Source: Victivallales bacterium
Lineage (GTDB): Bacteria > Verrucomicrobiota > Lentisphaeria > Oligosphaerales > Oligosphaeraceae
Length of the DNA: 23,713 bases
Direction of reading: 5' to 3'
NCBI GenBank assembly: GCA_017964325.1
Contig: JAGCSE010000062.1
Coordinates: 1 to 23,713, forward strand
In this document: piece by piece, positions 1-7,538 of the stretch
Position numbering within the stretch: the stretch's first letter is position 1
Layout: the number at the start of each line of letters is the position of its first letter
Translations under genes and position numbers: made by a program
Notes under the pieces: model-generated
What the model was told of the DNA's origin: nothing
The model's database searches: none
Seen by the model: the letters and a program-made list of their open reading frames with translations, nothing else

Positions 1-1566
1 GAGGTTTCGAAGAACAATCCCGCGATATACGCGGCCGGCAAGAAAATGCTGGAGGAATCGGGTGTCTCCCTTCCCAAGGGAATGATCGCGAAGCTTGTCC
101 AAACCGCCAACGACACCCCTCTCAAAGCGTTTGGGAAGCTCTCCGGCGGCTCGTCCGTCATGGACATCCACAAGGCCGTCATGCAGATGCACAAGACCAT
201 CAAGACGGCGATGATTTCCTCCGGAGCGGAGAAGCTGGACGGCGCCGACGAGAAAATGGGCGCACGCGACTTTGTCGCGACGGTTCTTCTGTCGCGCTGC
301 GGCAAGGGGGGCCTCGCGAACATCCGCAGGGCCCTAGATTCGCAAAACGCCTCCGCCTTGAATGAATACTATTCCCTCTCCGACGACGGTCGAAACGGTT
401 TGGTCGAGAATCCTTCGGAAGACCTCAAAGAGGGCATCAAGGTTGTAGGCAGAATCGGCCTCACCTACTTGGAAAAGATCAACAATGCCGTCAACGACAA
501 CCTGCAAGAGCTGAACCCTGGCGCGCACGAGGAATCCAGGGTGAAGACGTTCGAAGGGGAATTCGACATCGACGACTTCGGCGGCGACGAACTCGTCGAC
601 GACACCGTTTCCATTGCAAAGGACATCAACGCCGAACTCGTCCAAAATTTCGTCAACGCGACCGTGCAAGGCAGCGGGGCGGGCGCGGAAGCCATGAAGA
701 ACGTCCTCCGGGCCAAGCTCGAAGGCTCCAGCGATCCAGGGGAAAAACTCGGCAAAAGCCTGAGCGCCAACGCGAACGCCATGATGAACTGGAACATCTG
801 CGGCGAAATGAAGAAGATCGTCACTGGTCAGGAATGCCAGTTCAAGAAGGACATCTACCGCGGCACCAACGTCACCCTGAAAAACGGCAAGAACAGCTTC
901 AAGCTCACGACGAAGTTCGAGACGGCCCGCGACGAACTGGCGCAGTTCGTCACGGGCGACGCCAACGCGACCTACGAGGGCCTCACCAAGGCCGAGGACA
1001 AGAACAAAGTCCATCTGCTGATGGCATTGATCTCCCAGGAGACGGAAAAGGCCGCGCAGATGGGCTCAAAAATCGCCATTGAACCACGAGAAAGCGATCA
1101 GGCGTTCGGGGAGTGGGTCAAAAACGATGGGCAAAGCAGGAGCTACACGGTCGAAATGCGCCATGACGGGGGAATCGCACTCCATTACGTCATGGACAAT
1201 GAGATCACGGACATCAAGGACAATACCACGAACGACGGCTTGAATGACGAAATCGCCGTTGGCGCAGGCAGCAGGTGGAAGTGCACGCTGGACTACACCT
1301 TGAAGGGCGACGAATTCAACCGACTCGCGAAACTGGACTTCAGTAAATTCGACGACAGCGAGGGAAACGCGTTCTTCGAAGAAAAGGAGGACATGCCCGA
1401 CGGCACCCGGCAATTCCACGCGAACAAGCTGAAGGGGACAGTGGACAAATTCGCGCAGGAGTTCAAGGTCAAGGCCGAAGAATGCATGATGGACTTCACG
1501 ATGAACCTGAAGCCGACCGACGAGGAGGAGATCGCGCAGCACGTCGGGGGGCCTATCATCGCCTAG
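1..1566 (+). CDS. Partial large protein of unknown function, candidate T3SS substrate (5' end outside window)
   Basis: The frame is open from base 1, so the gene very likely starts upstream; the first internal ATG is at 46. At least 521 residues are visible and none forms a membrane segment. Residues around the IHKAVMQ motif, through ARDF and the RCGKG/KCGKG motif, align with the C-terminal half of the protein at 2121-3542. The last roughly 180 residues weakly resemble the C-terminus of the protein at 3611-4894: both have a YxxxxxxDG strand-like stretch followed by a short acidic end. I do not recognise a named family. It is followed 36 bases later by a CesT-like chaperone gene, and such chaperones often sit beside the effector they bind, so a secreted effector is the favoured inference. 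Coding status is well supported; function is not. Confidence 0.8.
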   Translation, partial: EVSKNNPAIYAAGKKMLEESGVSLPKGMIAKLVQTANDTPLKAFGKLSGGSSVMDIHKAVMQMHKTIKTAMISSGAEKLDGADEKMGARDFVATVLLSRCGKGGLANIRRALDSQNASALNEYYSLSDDGRNGLVENPSEDLKEGIKVVGRIGLTYLEKINNAVNDNLQELNPGAHEESRVKTFEGEFDIDDFGGDELVDDTVSIAKDINAELVQNFVNATVQGSGAGAEAMKNVLRAKLEGSSDPGEKLGKSLSANANAMMNWNICGEMKKIVTGQECQFKKDIYRGTNVTLKNGKNSFKLTTKFETARDELAQFVTGDANATYEGLTKAEDKNKVHLLMALISQETEKAAQMGSKIAIEPRESDQAFGEWVKNDGQSRSYTVEMRHDGGIALHYVMDNEITDIKDNTTNDGLNDEIAVGAGSRWKCTLDYTLKGDEFNRLAKLDFSKFDDSEGNAFFEEKEDMPDGTRQFHANKLKGTVDKFAQEFKVKAEECMMDFTMNLKPTDEEEIAQHVGGPIIA

Positions 1567-1601
1567 CGCGATTGCCAGAAATATATGGAGACAAGTAAAA
1601 C

Positions 1602-2075
1602 ATGGAACTCAACGAACTGATACCCGCCTTCGCGGCGAAACTGGAAATCGTGGGGCTGGAGGCCAGGAACGGCGCCTGCGCCCTGGAAATCGACGGCATT
1701 CCCCTGGAAATCGTGGAAACGGCTGGCGGCAAGGCGCTGGTGACGTCCGCCATCATCGGGAGGCCGCCACTCGATAGGCCCGATGCCTTCCTGAAGCTCC
1801 TGCTGGAGGCGAACACGGAGACGCTCGGCCCGCAGGGCGCGGCCTTCGGGATGCTGCCAGACACCGGCGAGGTGATTCTCCAGTGGCGCGTCACGACCCG
1901 CGACCTGGAGCTGGACGCCTTCTGCGCGGAGCTGGAGACCTTCGTGAACCAGGTCGAGCAGTGGCGGCTCGCGCTGGAGAACTTCCGCCCCGCCGCGGAG
2001 GAGGCCGCCACCCGGGAAGAGGAAGCCCCCATTCCGATCATGGGGCTGGGCGCCTCCGGCTTCATCAGCGTCTAG
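1602..2075 (+). CDS. CesT-like (class I) type III secretion chaperone
   Basis: A 157-residue acidic protein with the size and layout of class I secretion chaperones: an N-terminal helix (MELNELIPAFAAKL), alternating strands (CALEIDGIPLEIVE), a central hydrophobic helix (DAFLKLLLEAN), then a strand (EVILQWRV) and a long C-terminal helix. Such chaperones are cytoplasmic dimers that bind the N-terminal chaperone-binding region of one or a few effectors and keep them export-competent. A GGAG at 1587-1590 precedes the ATG, at a rather long spacing of 11 bases. The gene sits between two large candidate substrates, so either or both may be its cargo. The tail after about residue 130 is rich in Glu and Ala and ends in a Gly-rich segment. 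The family call rests on fold pattern, not on a signature motif. Confidence 0.7.
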   Translation: MELNELIPAFAAKLEIVGLEARNGACALEIDGIPLEIVETAGGKALVTSAIIGRPPLDRPDAFLKLLLEANTETLGPQGAAFGMLPDTGEVILQWRVTTRDLELDAFCAELETFVNQVEQWRLALENFRPAAEEAATREEEAPIPIMGLGASGFISV

Positions 2076-2078
2076 AGG

Positions 2079-2102
2079 CCTTTCAACCTTTCAACCTTTC
2101 AT
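2079..2102 (+). repeat. Three tandem copies of an 8-bp unit
   Basis: The unit CCTTTCAA is repeated three times (last base changed) directly upstream of the AAGGA ribosome-binding site at 2109-2113 of the next gene. It could be a slippage-prone tract that alters spacing between the two genes; no function can be assigned. Confidence 0.7.
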
Positions 2103-2120
2103 CCCGCAAGGAACCCCGCC

Positions 2121-3542
2121 ATGTCTTCCGTCAACCTGGCCAACGTCAACATCTCACTGAACGAGTTCCAGCGCCTCTCGAAGGGCGACCACAACGCGGG
2201 CGAAGTGAAGCTCGCGGGCGAGGCCAAACTCGCCAAGATCAACAACCACGTCCACATGACGGGGAGGAACGTCGTCGCGATCCCCCACGAGGAAGTGTTT
2301 GCGATCAAGAAGGCGTTCGTCGATTTCGCATCCCAACCCAAGGTCGGCGACAGAACAATCGCATCCATTGATGACAAGAATCTTATAAAAAACGAAGGCA
2401 ATCTTGGCAACAGGACAATCGTCGCCTCGAAAAACTGGGACTTCATCGGCAACATCGGCCGTAGCGCCAAGAAACAGGATGCGAACAACGCCACGCGCGA
2501 GCTCTTCCGCCAGTCCATCATCGATTTGTTCGGCGGAGAATCGAAGATTCCGGAATCCGTCAAGACCGCGATGAAGCTGGAGGATTACGGCAAAGGCAAG
2601 CCGCTATCCGCACGCCGTATCAGGATCGTCAATCAGGCCGTTGAGCAACATTTCGCGAACTTTCCTGAAGCCGTCAAACTCGCCAAAGCCCATGCCCAAT
2701 TCGCCTACCAGTGCGCCAAAGGCGACAACGCGACGGTGGACGCCAATATTAACCAAGTGCTTTTAGGCGTGTCGAACGACCCGCTTGCGACGAAACTCGT
2801 GGCAGAAAACATGGAGACCATCCTCACACGGGGTAATAACACACTGCGTTCTGTCGAAGACGCCTGCAAGAAGGCACAGGCTATCAAGGCGAATGTGGCC
2901 GAATTGCGTACCATCGCCAACGGAAACCAGGATGTGATGAATGCTGGTATGGCATTCCTTTCACACATGCATGGAAAACCTCTCGAATCAGGGTTGCTCA
3001 CACGATTGTTCAATGAAGCCAAAGCCTTATCAGTTAGCGATATAAAAGGACTCAAAGCAGATTCCTCCGGCATACAGATTCACAAGGCGGTCATGCAGTT
3101 CACGTCCGAAATCGACAAGGCGATATTAAAATCTGGCGCGGCTACTGCTCTCGAAGGAACGGACGAAAAAGGTCCCGCCCGAGATTTCATAGGATCGATG
3201 ATGTTGCTCAAATGCGGCAAAGGCAATCATCCCGCGATATTCAACGCCCTGCACAGCACAAACTCCGCAAAAGTATTGACTTTCTACACGGATGTTATCG
3301 CCAAAGGACGTATCGAGCTCGACGAACCAGACGACGCTCTCACGGGTGAGATGAAAATGCAGGGGAGCCTTCTGGCATTGAGAATGAGTGAATTCGACAA
3401 ACTGGTCGCTATTTCAACTGGCAAGAACACGAATGATTACAAAGGCCTTTCATTCTTCCATGAAAAGTTTGGCTACGAAGAGATGGGTGGCCTCGACATC
3501 GCTGCTGACGTGGAGTACATCGCGAAGAACAAGCTCATTTAG
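2121..3542 (+). CDS. Large protein of unknown function, candidate T3SS substrate (paralogue, shorter C-terminus)
   Basis: A 473-residue soluble protein with AAGGA at 2109-2113, seven bases before the ATG. Residues 65-170 are nearly identical to the N-terminal part of the protein at 3611-4894. From about residue 320 (IHKAVMQ, ARDF, KCGKG) it aligns with the protein at 1-1566, but it stops where that protein continues for about 300 more residues. So it looks like an N-terminal plus middle domain without the C-terminal domain. The region after base 2640 is more AT-rich than the surrounding structural genes. A chaperone gene lies immediately upstream. I do not recognise a named family; a T3SS effector is an inference from context. 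Bacteriocin-like or surface roles are not excluded. Confidence 0.8.
   Translation: MSSVNLANVNISLNEFQRLSKGDHNAGEVKLAGEAKLAKINNHVHMTGRNVVAIPHEEVFAIKKAFVDFASQPKVGDRTIASIDDKNLIKNEGNLGNRTIVASKNWDFIGNIGRSAKKQDANNATRELFRQSIIDLFGGESKIPESVKTAMKLEDYGKGKPLSARRIRIVNQAVEQHFANFPEAVKLAKAHAQFAYQCAKGDNATVDANINQVLLGVSNDPLATKLVAENMETILTRGNNTLRSVEDACKKAQAIKANVAELRTIANGNQDVMNAGMAFLSHMHGKPLESGLLTRLFNEAKALSVSDIKGLKADSSGIQIHKAVMQFTSEIDKAILKSGAATALEGTDEKGPARDFIGSMMLLKCGKGNHPAIFNALHSTNSAKVLTFYTDVIAKGRIELDEPDDALTGEMKMQGSLLALRMSEFDKLVAISTGKNTNDYKGLSFFHEKFGYEEMGGLDIAADVEYIAKNKLI
2313..2630 (+). repeat. Direct repeat copy 1 (318 bp), paired with 3644-3961
   Basis: This block recurs at 3644-3961, offset by 1331 bases, with about 13 differences counted by eye. 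It is in the same reading frame of both genes and encodes about 106 shared residues. Identity stops abruptly at both ends, consistent with recent duplication or gene conversion. Confidence 0.93.
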
Positions 3543-3610
3543 TATTGAATAAGGCAGACTGAACAGATGCAAATTTTTCATAACATAATTTTTTAATAAG
3601 AGAAAAGACA

Positions 3611-4894
3611 ATGCCGTTAGGACTGGACAATGTAACTTACAAAGCGTTCATCGATTTCGCATCCCAACCCAAGGTTGGCAACAGGACGATCGCATCCATT
3701 GATGACAAGAATCTTATAAAAAACGAAGGCAATCTTGGCAACAGGACAATCGTCGCCTCGAAAAACTGGGACTTCATCGGCAACGTCGGCCGGAACACCA
3801 AGAAACAGGATGCGAACAACGCCACGCGCGAGCTCTTCCGCCAGTCCATCATCGATATGTTCGGCGGAGAATCGAGGATTCCGGAATCCGTCAAGACCGC
3901 GATGAAGCTGGAGGATTACGGCAAAGGCAAGCCGCTATCCGCACGTCGTATCAGAATCGTCAAGGCCGCGATCGACGCCGTGAAAGAAGATATGAAACCA
4001 ATCACAATCGACGAGACCAAGGCGAAGCAGATGGTCGAAAAGTCCCTGGATTTCTTTGGCTATGTCTTTAACCACCCGGAAGCCAAAGACAAGGCGGCGG
4101 AGTTGCTGATGCAGCATGGCAACGGCATGCCTGCCAAGACGGCCCGCGTATTTTCCAACTACATTGTCAATACCATGCTCAACAATGGCAGATACAACAT
4201 CGAATTCAGTGAAGAGGATATCCAGAACACCGCCGAAGAGATGAAGACATGGGATGAGTTCAGCCCCGGTGACAAGCGTCTTGATGCAGTCGGCAAGGAG
4301 TTCACGAAACGCCTGAACAACTATATCAAGGAAAATGTCGACAATCCCAAGATGTTCTCAAAGACAAATCCCGATGTGTTCCGTGCGTTGGAGGATGATG
4401 CCAACCGCGCCAGCTGGACCATCAACGGCAAGAAATTACTGAGAGGCAAAGTTGCTCCGCAAGCAGTCATGGACGAATTCTGTTCCGTACTCCCTGATTC
4501 AAAAAACAGAAAAGCCCTCTCGACCATCTTTAACCAAGGCATTCAAAGCGATATAACACGGCTTCTATATAAGGATGCAGAAGGGGGACTCTGCCAGTTG
4601 CCAGGCGGAAACCTTTTTGTCTCACGCGATTTGGTCAAAAACAACAGCGCGATCACCACTCAAGCCGACTCCATGTACATTCTGCAAGTGTCCAAAGACG
4701 GCAAGACCGCCACAATGTCGGTGGAAACCGCACTTCATCTCACGCTTAATGGCCTGCCACACGATGAGTGCAAGATTGGGCAGGCCCACCTCACCCTTCA
4801 GGCCACCATCGATCTCACAAAGGACATGCCAGAAGTCACAGACGTGACTTTCGCCCAGACTTTCACGCCTGACGAAATCATCAAATCCGCCTGA
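3611..4894 (+). CDS. Large protein of unknown function, candidate T3SS substrate (N-terminal duplicate, different middle)
   Basis: A 427-residue soluble protein. After only about 11 residues it enters the block shared with the preceding gene, so it lacks that gene's first 64 residues. After the shared block it carries an unrelated helical middle and a C-terminal part that weakly resembles the end of the protein at 1-1566 (a DSMYILQVSKDGK strand, then HLTLQATIDL). The 68-base AT-rich spacer upstream has no strong ribosome-binding site, only a weak AAGAG. The missing 64 residues could mean a changed secretion or chaperone-binding signal. Function is unknown; the context suggests a secreted substrate. 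The start at 3611 is the first ATG before the shared block. Confidence 0.78.
   Translation: MPLGLDNVTYKAFIDFASQPKVGNRTIASIDDKNLIKNEGNLGNRTIVASKNWDFIGNVGRNTKKQDANNATRELFRQSIIDMFGGESRIPESVKTAMKLEDYGKGKPLSARRIRIVKAAIDAVKEDMKPITIDETKAKQMVEKSLDFFGYVFNHPEAKDKAAELLMQHGNGMPAKTARVFSNYIVNTMLNNGRYNIEFSEEDIQNTAEEMKTWDEFSPGDKRLDAVGKEFTKRLNNYIKENVDNPKMFSKTNPDVFRALEDDANRASWTINGKKLLRGKVAPQAVMDEFCSVLPDSKNRKALSTIFNQGIQSDITRLLYKDAEGGLCQLPGGNLFVSRDLVKNNSAITTQADSMYILQVSKDGKTATMSVETALHLTLNGLPHDECKIGQAHLTLQATIDLTKDMPEVTDVTFAQTFTPDEIIKSA
3644..3961 (+). repeat. Direct repeat copy 2 (318 bp), paired with 2313-2630
   Basis: This is the second copy of the block at 2313-2630, about 96% identical by eye. It forms the N-terminal third of the gene at 3611. 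Several differences change residues (for example IGRSAKK against VGRNTKK), so the copies have begun to diverge. Confidence 0.93.
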
Positions 4895-5085
4895 CAGAGA
4901 CCGTCGCCCAGCTCACAGTTTGTATAAAACAACATATAAATGATTGTTATCAACTCAGCCGTCGATGACGCAGCTGTTTCGCCCGCTTGTTCAACATGAG
5001 AGGATGAGTCAAGGCGCATCCTTTCCCAAAGAGTCTAAAAAAGAATGAAATTGGCCTGCTTTTAATAAAATCTTAATACATTTAT

Positions 5086-5113
5086 TTGCAATTCTCAAAA
5101 ATTGATATATTAT
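5086..5113 (+). promoter_or_regulatory. Possible sigma-70-type promoter for the tip-like operon
   Basis: TTGCAA at 5086-5091 (4 of 6 consensus bases) and TATTAT at 5108-5113 (5 of 6) are separated by 16 bases within an AT-rich stretch. Transcription would start near 5120 and give a leader of about 150 bases containing three stem-loops. Sequence match only. Confidence 0.4.
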
Positions 5114-5156
5114 ATAGATTAGAATAATAATCTCCAAAAAGCGAGAAAACATTTTT

Positions 5157-5187
5157 AATCATTGCAATTCAAGCGATTGCAATGATT
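5157..5187 (+). promoter_or_regulatory. 12-bp perfect inverted repeat, operator or leader hairpin
   Basis: AATCATTGCAAT at 5157-5168 is the exact reverse complement of ATTGCAATGATT at 5176-5187, with a 7-base loop. No T-run follows, so it does not look like a terminator. It lies between the possible promoter and the first gene, where either a dimeric regulator site or an RNA hairpin would fit. Confidence 0.6.
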
Positions 5188-5192
5188 TCTGC

Positions 5193-5208
5193 GTGTCTTG
5201 AAAGACAC
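5193..5208 (+). promoter_or_regulatory. Short stem-loop in the leader
   Basis: GTGTCT at 5193-5198 pairs with AGACAC at 5203-5208 around a TGAA tetraloop. It is the second of three consecutive hairpins upstream of 5272. Confidence 0.5.
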
Positions 5209-5211
5209 GGG

Positions 5212-5230
5212 CCGTTCCGTTCGGAGACGG
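5212..5230 (+). promoter_or_regulatory. Third stem-loop in the leader
   Basis: CCGT (5212-5215) plus TCC (5216-5218) pair with GGA (5223-5225) and ACGG (5227-5230), with one bulged G and a GTTC loop. It ends about 28 bases before the ribosome-binding site. Confidence 0.4.
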
Positions 5231-5271
5231 AAAATAGTTAAAGGGCATCCAACCAGCAAGAGGTTCCCAAC

Positions 5272-6192
5272 ATGGCAAGTCTTACAGTTGAAACAACACG
5301 GTATATTGACTTCTATCAAGTACAGGACAGATACGGGAACAATTATGTCCAGCCCCATCTCCTGAGCGTCGTTGACTCCAACGGCATTTTGACGGAATCC
5401 CTCGTGAAGGCCGCTAATCTGACGGACGCCCAGAAAGCCGCCATGGAAGCCAACGGCATCAAGTTCGACAAATACGGCAACGCCTACTATGAGACGGAGA
5501 ACCTGTCGCGTTATCTCCATTACGGCGTCGATTCCAACGGAGCACTTTACGCTTTCAACTACGCAGGCGAGAAGATGAAGGTCATCCGTGACGGCACCCT
5601 GCAGGATCCCGCCACCGGCCTCGCCGCGGACAGCAATTCGGCAAGCACCTTCCTCTCCGAAATCAAGGCGACATACAATCTCGACTGGAACAACGTCTCG
5701 GTGACCGGCCTTTCGCTCTCCCGCGTCATCATGCTGGTCACGCTCATCCGCGCCGAACTCGTCGAAGAGCAGCTTATCGAACAGATGGACGAACTGGCGA
5801 AACGCACCGCCTTGCTCAACGGCTCCGCGGACGCCGAATCCTACATTCTGGAGAACATGAGCAATGCCATCTCCAACACGACATCGTTCACCTATACGGA
5901 CGGCACGGGCGTACATACCACCACTTTGAAGAATTATCTGACGGACGTCCTTGAAATCACCGTCTCATCCGACGCGTTCCCGCCTTTGGATACGACAGCC
6001 TGGTCCACCGACCAGAAGAACCAGATCATCTCCGCCATCCAGACGAAACAGGACGAACTGAACACGATTTCGCAGGAGACCTCCATCAACATCCAGTCTC
6101 TCATCAACAAGCGTGACCAGGCCTACCTGCTCGGCACCAACGCCATCGCCCTCTTCTACAGCGGTCACATCAGCGTTGCGAGGAACATGTAA
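5272..6192 (+). CDS. Candidate T3SS needle-tip-like (SctA-like) protein, paralogue 1 of 3
   Basis: A 306-residue protein without signal peptide or membrane segment. A helix at roughly residues 145-185 (SLSRVIMLVTLIRAELVEEQ) and a long C-terminal helix (KQDELNTISQETSINIQSL, then NKRDQAYLL) flank a variable middle containing TSFTYTDG and HTTTLKNYL. Both helices recur in the next two genes. Two long helices around a variable insert, with the second near the C-terminus, is the plan of hydrophilic needle-tip proteins such as LcrV, and the C-terminal helix has a spacing of polar and hydrophobic residues like that of LcrV. The N-terminal 140 residues are an extra segment absent from paralogue 2. A needle-tip or filament role is inferred; a secreted effector is the alternative. 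AAGAGG at 5258-5263 supports the start. Confidence 0.6.
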   Translation: MASLTVETTRYIDFYQVQDRYGNNYVQPHLLSVVDSNGILTESLVKAANLTDAQKAAMEANGIKFDKYGNAYYETENLSRYLHYGVDSNGALYAFNYAGEKMKVIRDGTLQDPATGLAADSNSASTFLSEIKATYNLDWNNVSVTGLSLSRVIMLVTLIRAELVEEQLIEQMDELAKRTALLNGSADAESYILENMSNAISNTTSFTYTDGTGVHTTTLKNYLTDVLEITVSSDAFPPLDTTAWSTDQKNQIISAIQTKQDELNTISQETSINIQSLINKRDQAYLLGTNAIALFYSGHISVARNM

Positions 6193-6788
6193 TGGACAAC
6201 ATCGGAGTCACCAACGTAACTGCTTGGGACGCAAATCCCAAGTCATTTCTGGACAACGATCCGCAGCTCGTCGCGACGAGCCACACGTACTCCCTCAACT
6301 GGGAAGGTGTCCAGTACAAGGATCTTTCCGTCGGCCGCCTGCTCCTGCTCATCAGCATCACTCGCGCGGAAGCCTCTGAATCCATCCTGCAGAACGAAAT
6401 GGAAATGCTGACCCGCCAGACCGCCCTGCTGGCAAGCTCCTGCAAGGCGATGGAACTGCTGGTGTCCGGATCGACCGTGCAATACAGCACGTCGTTCACC
6501 TACGAGGATGTCAATGGCTCCCATACGACGACGCTCGGCAGCTACCTCCAGAATGTCCTGCAAGTCACGGGCGATCTCTTCCCTAATGTCAGCCCATGGG
6601 GCGAGCCTCAGATCACGGCGATCATTGCGGGAATCAAAACTCGTCAGGATGAATTGAACACCGTCACCCAGAAGACCACCATCAACATCAAGGATCTTGT
6701 CACGAAGCGCGACCAGGCCTATCTGATGGAAACGAACGCCCTCAAACGCCTCCTGAAAGACGCCGAAAGCACCGCTAACAGCATCTAA
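6192..6788 (+). CDS. Candidate T3SS needle-tip-like (SctA-like) protein, paralogue 2 of 3
   Basis: A 198-residue protein whose ATG overlaps the preceding stop by one base (TAATG), so translation is probably coupled. It aligns with paralogue 1 along most of its length: LSVGRLLLLISITRAEASES, the TSFTYED and SHTTTLGSYL segments, and the C-terminal KTRQDELNTVTQKTTINI then TKRDQAYLMETNAL. It lacks the long N-terminal segment of paralogue 1 and may be the closest to a minimal unit of the family. It has no signal peptide or membrane segment. The shared helices suggest the three products pack with each other or with the needle in a similar way; this is inference. Confidence 0.6.
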   Translation: MDNIGVTNVTAWDANPKSFLDNDPQLVATSHTYSLNWEGVQYKDLSVGRLLLLISITRAEASESILQNEMEMLTRQTALLASSCKAMELLVSGSTVQYSTSFTYEDVNGSHTTTLGSYLQNVLQVTGDLFPNVSPWGEPQITAIIAGIKTRQDELNTVTQKTTINIKDLVTKRDQAYLMETNALKRLLKDAESTANSI

Positions 6789-6815
6789 CAAATTCCTGAT
6801 AAAGGAGATAAAAAT

Positions 6816-7520
6816 ATGGCTTCATACATCAACTACACGCAAGGCGCCACTTTCAACTACGACAGTCAAACGTACAACCATTCCTTGAACCTGCAGTTCA
6901 CGAACTACAAGATGGACAAGTACGGACGCAAGGTGGACGGCGGAAACAGCGATTTGAAAGTCCGCTCCTATTATTCAGTCGATGGCGTCGATTCAGGCGT
7001 CAACGGCATGCCGCTGACCATTGAGGATCTCGTCACGCTGCTGACCGTGAAACGTGCCAACATCCTTGAACGCGAAATCACGCCGATGGCCAAAATCATC
7101 GATGCCCGCAACAAGCGGATCGAAGACCTCGGCACCCTGCTCGCCTCCGTCGCCCAGACCCAGTCCAAACTGGAATCACAGGAAGAAGGCGATGACAATT
7201 CCTACGATTGCAAAGGTCTTTGCTACTACTTGAAACAATATTTCACCGATAGTGAATTGAGCGAAGCGAATCTGCTCAACTGGTGCAACTCCCATAACTC
7301 TGCCACCGACAGCTGCTCCTCCAAGAAATCCGACGGTTACATCGCATCCGCCAACCAGCTTATCAAGGCCAAGATCGACTCCCTCAACAACGATGCGCAG
7401 TCCGATCTCTCCCGCATGGACAATCTCGTCTCGAAACGCGATGAGGCCTACACGCTCTCCACGGACTTGCTCAGCAAGTTCTCCGACGGCCGTTCATCCA
7501 TCCTCAACAACATGAAATAA
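6816..7520 (+). CDS. Candidate T3SS needle-tip-like (SctA-like) protein, paralogue 3 of 3
   Basis: A 234-residue protein with a strong AAGGAG just upstream. It has the same two-helix plan as its neighbours but is the most diverged: the first helix is TIEDLVTLLTVKRANILERE and the last is SDLSRMDNLVSKRDEAYTL, ending in a short Ser-Asn-Lys tail. The middle contains four Cys residues (CKG, C, C, C), absent from paralogue 2's equivalent region, which could form disulphides outside the cell. It is followed by a chaperone gene at 7539 that probably serves one or more of the three. The tip assignment is by architecture and context only. Confidence 0.6.
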   Translation: MASYINYTQGATFNYDSQTYNHSLNLQFTNYKMDKYGRKVDGGNSDLKVRSYYSVDGVDSGVNGMPLTIEDLVTLLTVKRANILEREITPMAKIIDARNKRIEDLGTLLASVAQTQSKLESQEEGDDNSYDCKGLCYYLKQYFTDSELSEANLLNWCNSHNSATDSCSSKKSDGYIASANQLIKAKIDSLNNDAQSDLSRMDNLVSKRDEAYTLSTDLLSKFSDGRSSILNNMK

Positions 7521-7538
7521 CGCAATTTAAGGATACAC

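Larger units (their letters stand above)
4895..5271 (+). promoter_or_regulatory. AT-rich intergenic control region between candidate substrates and tip-like operon
   Basis: This is a 377-base gap without a supportable gene. Its composition falls to strongly AT-rich between about 5040 and 5160. It holds a stem (AGGATG at 5001-5006 with CATCCT at 5017-5022) that could help end upstream transcription, although no T-run follows it. A promoter-like pair and three stem-loops, listed separately, follow. The downstream gene starts at 5272 after AAGAGG at 5258-5263. Confidence 0.6.

Noticed and set aside
5001..5022. Rho-independent terminator after the candidate effector genes
   Set aside because: The stem is only 6 bp and the following bases are TTCCC rather than a T-run; noted only as part of the intergenic region.
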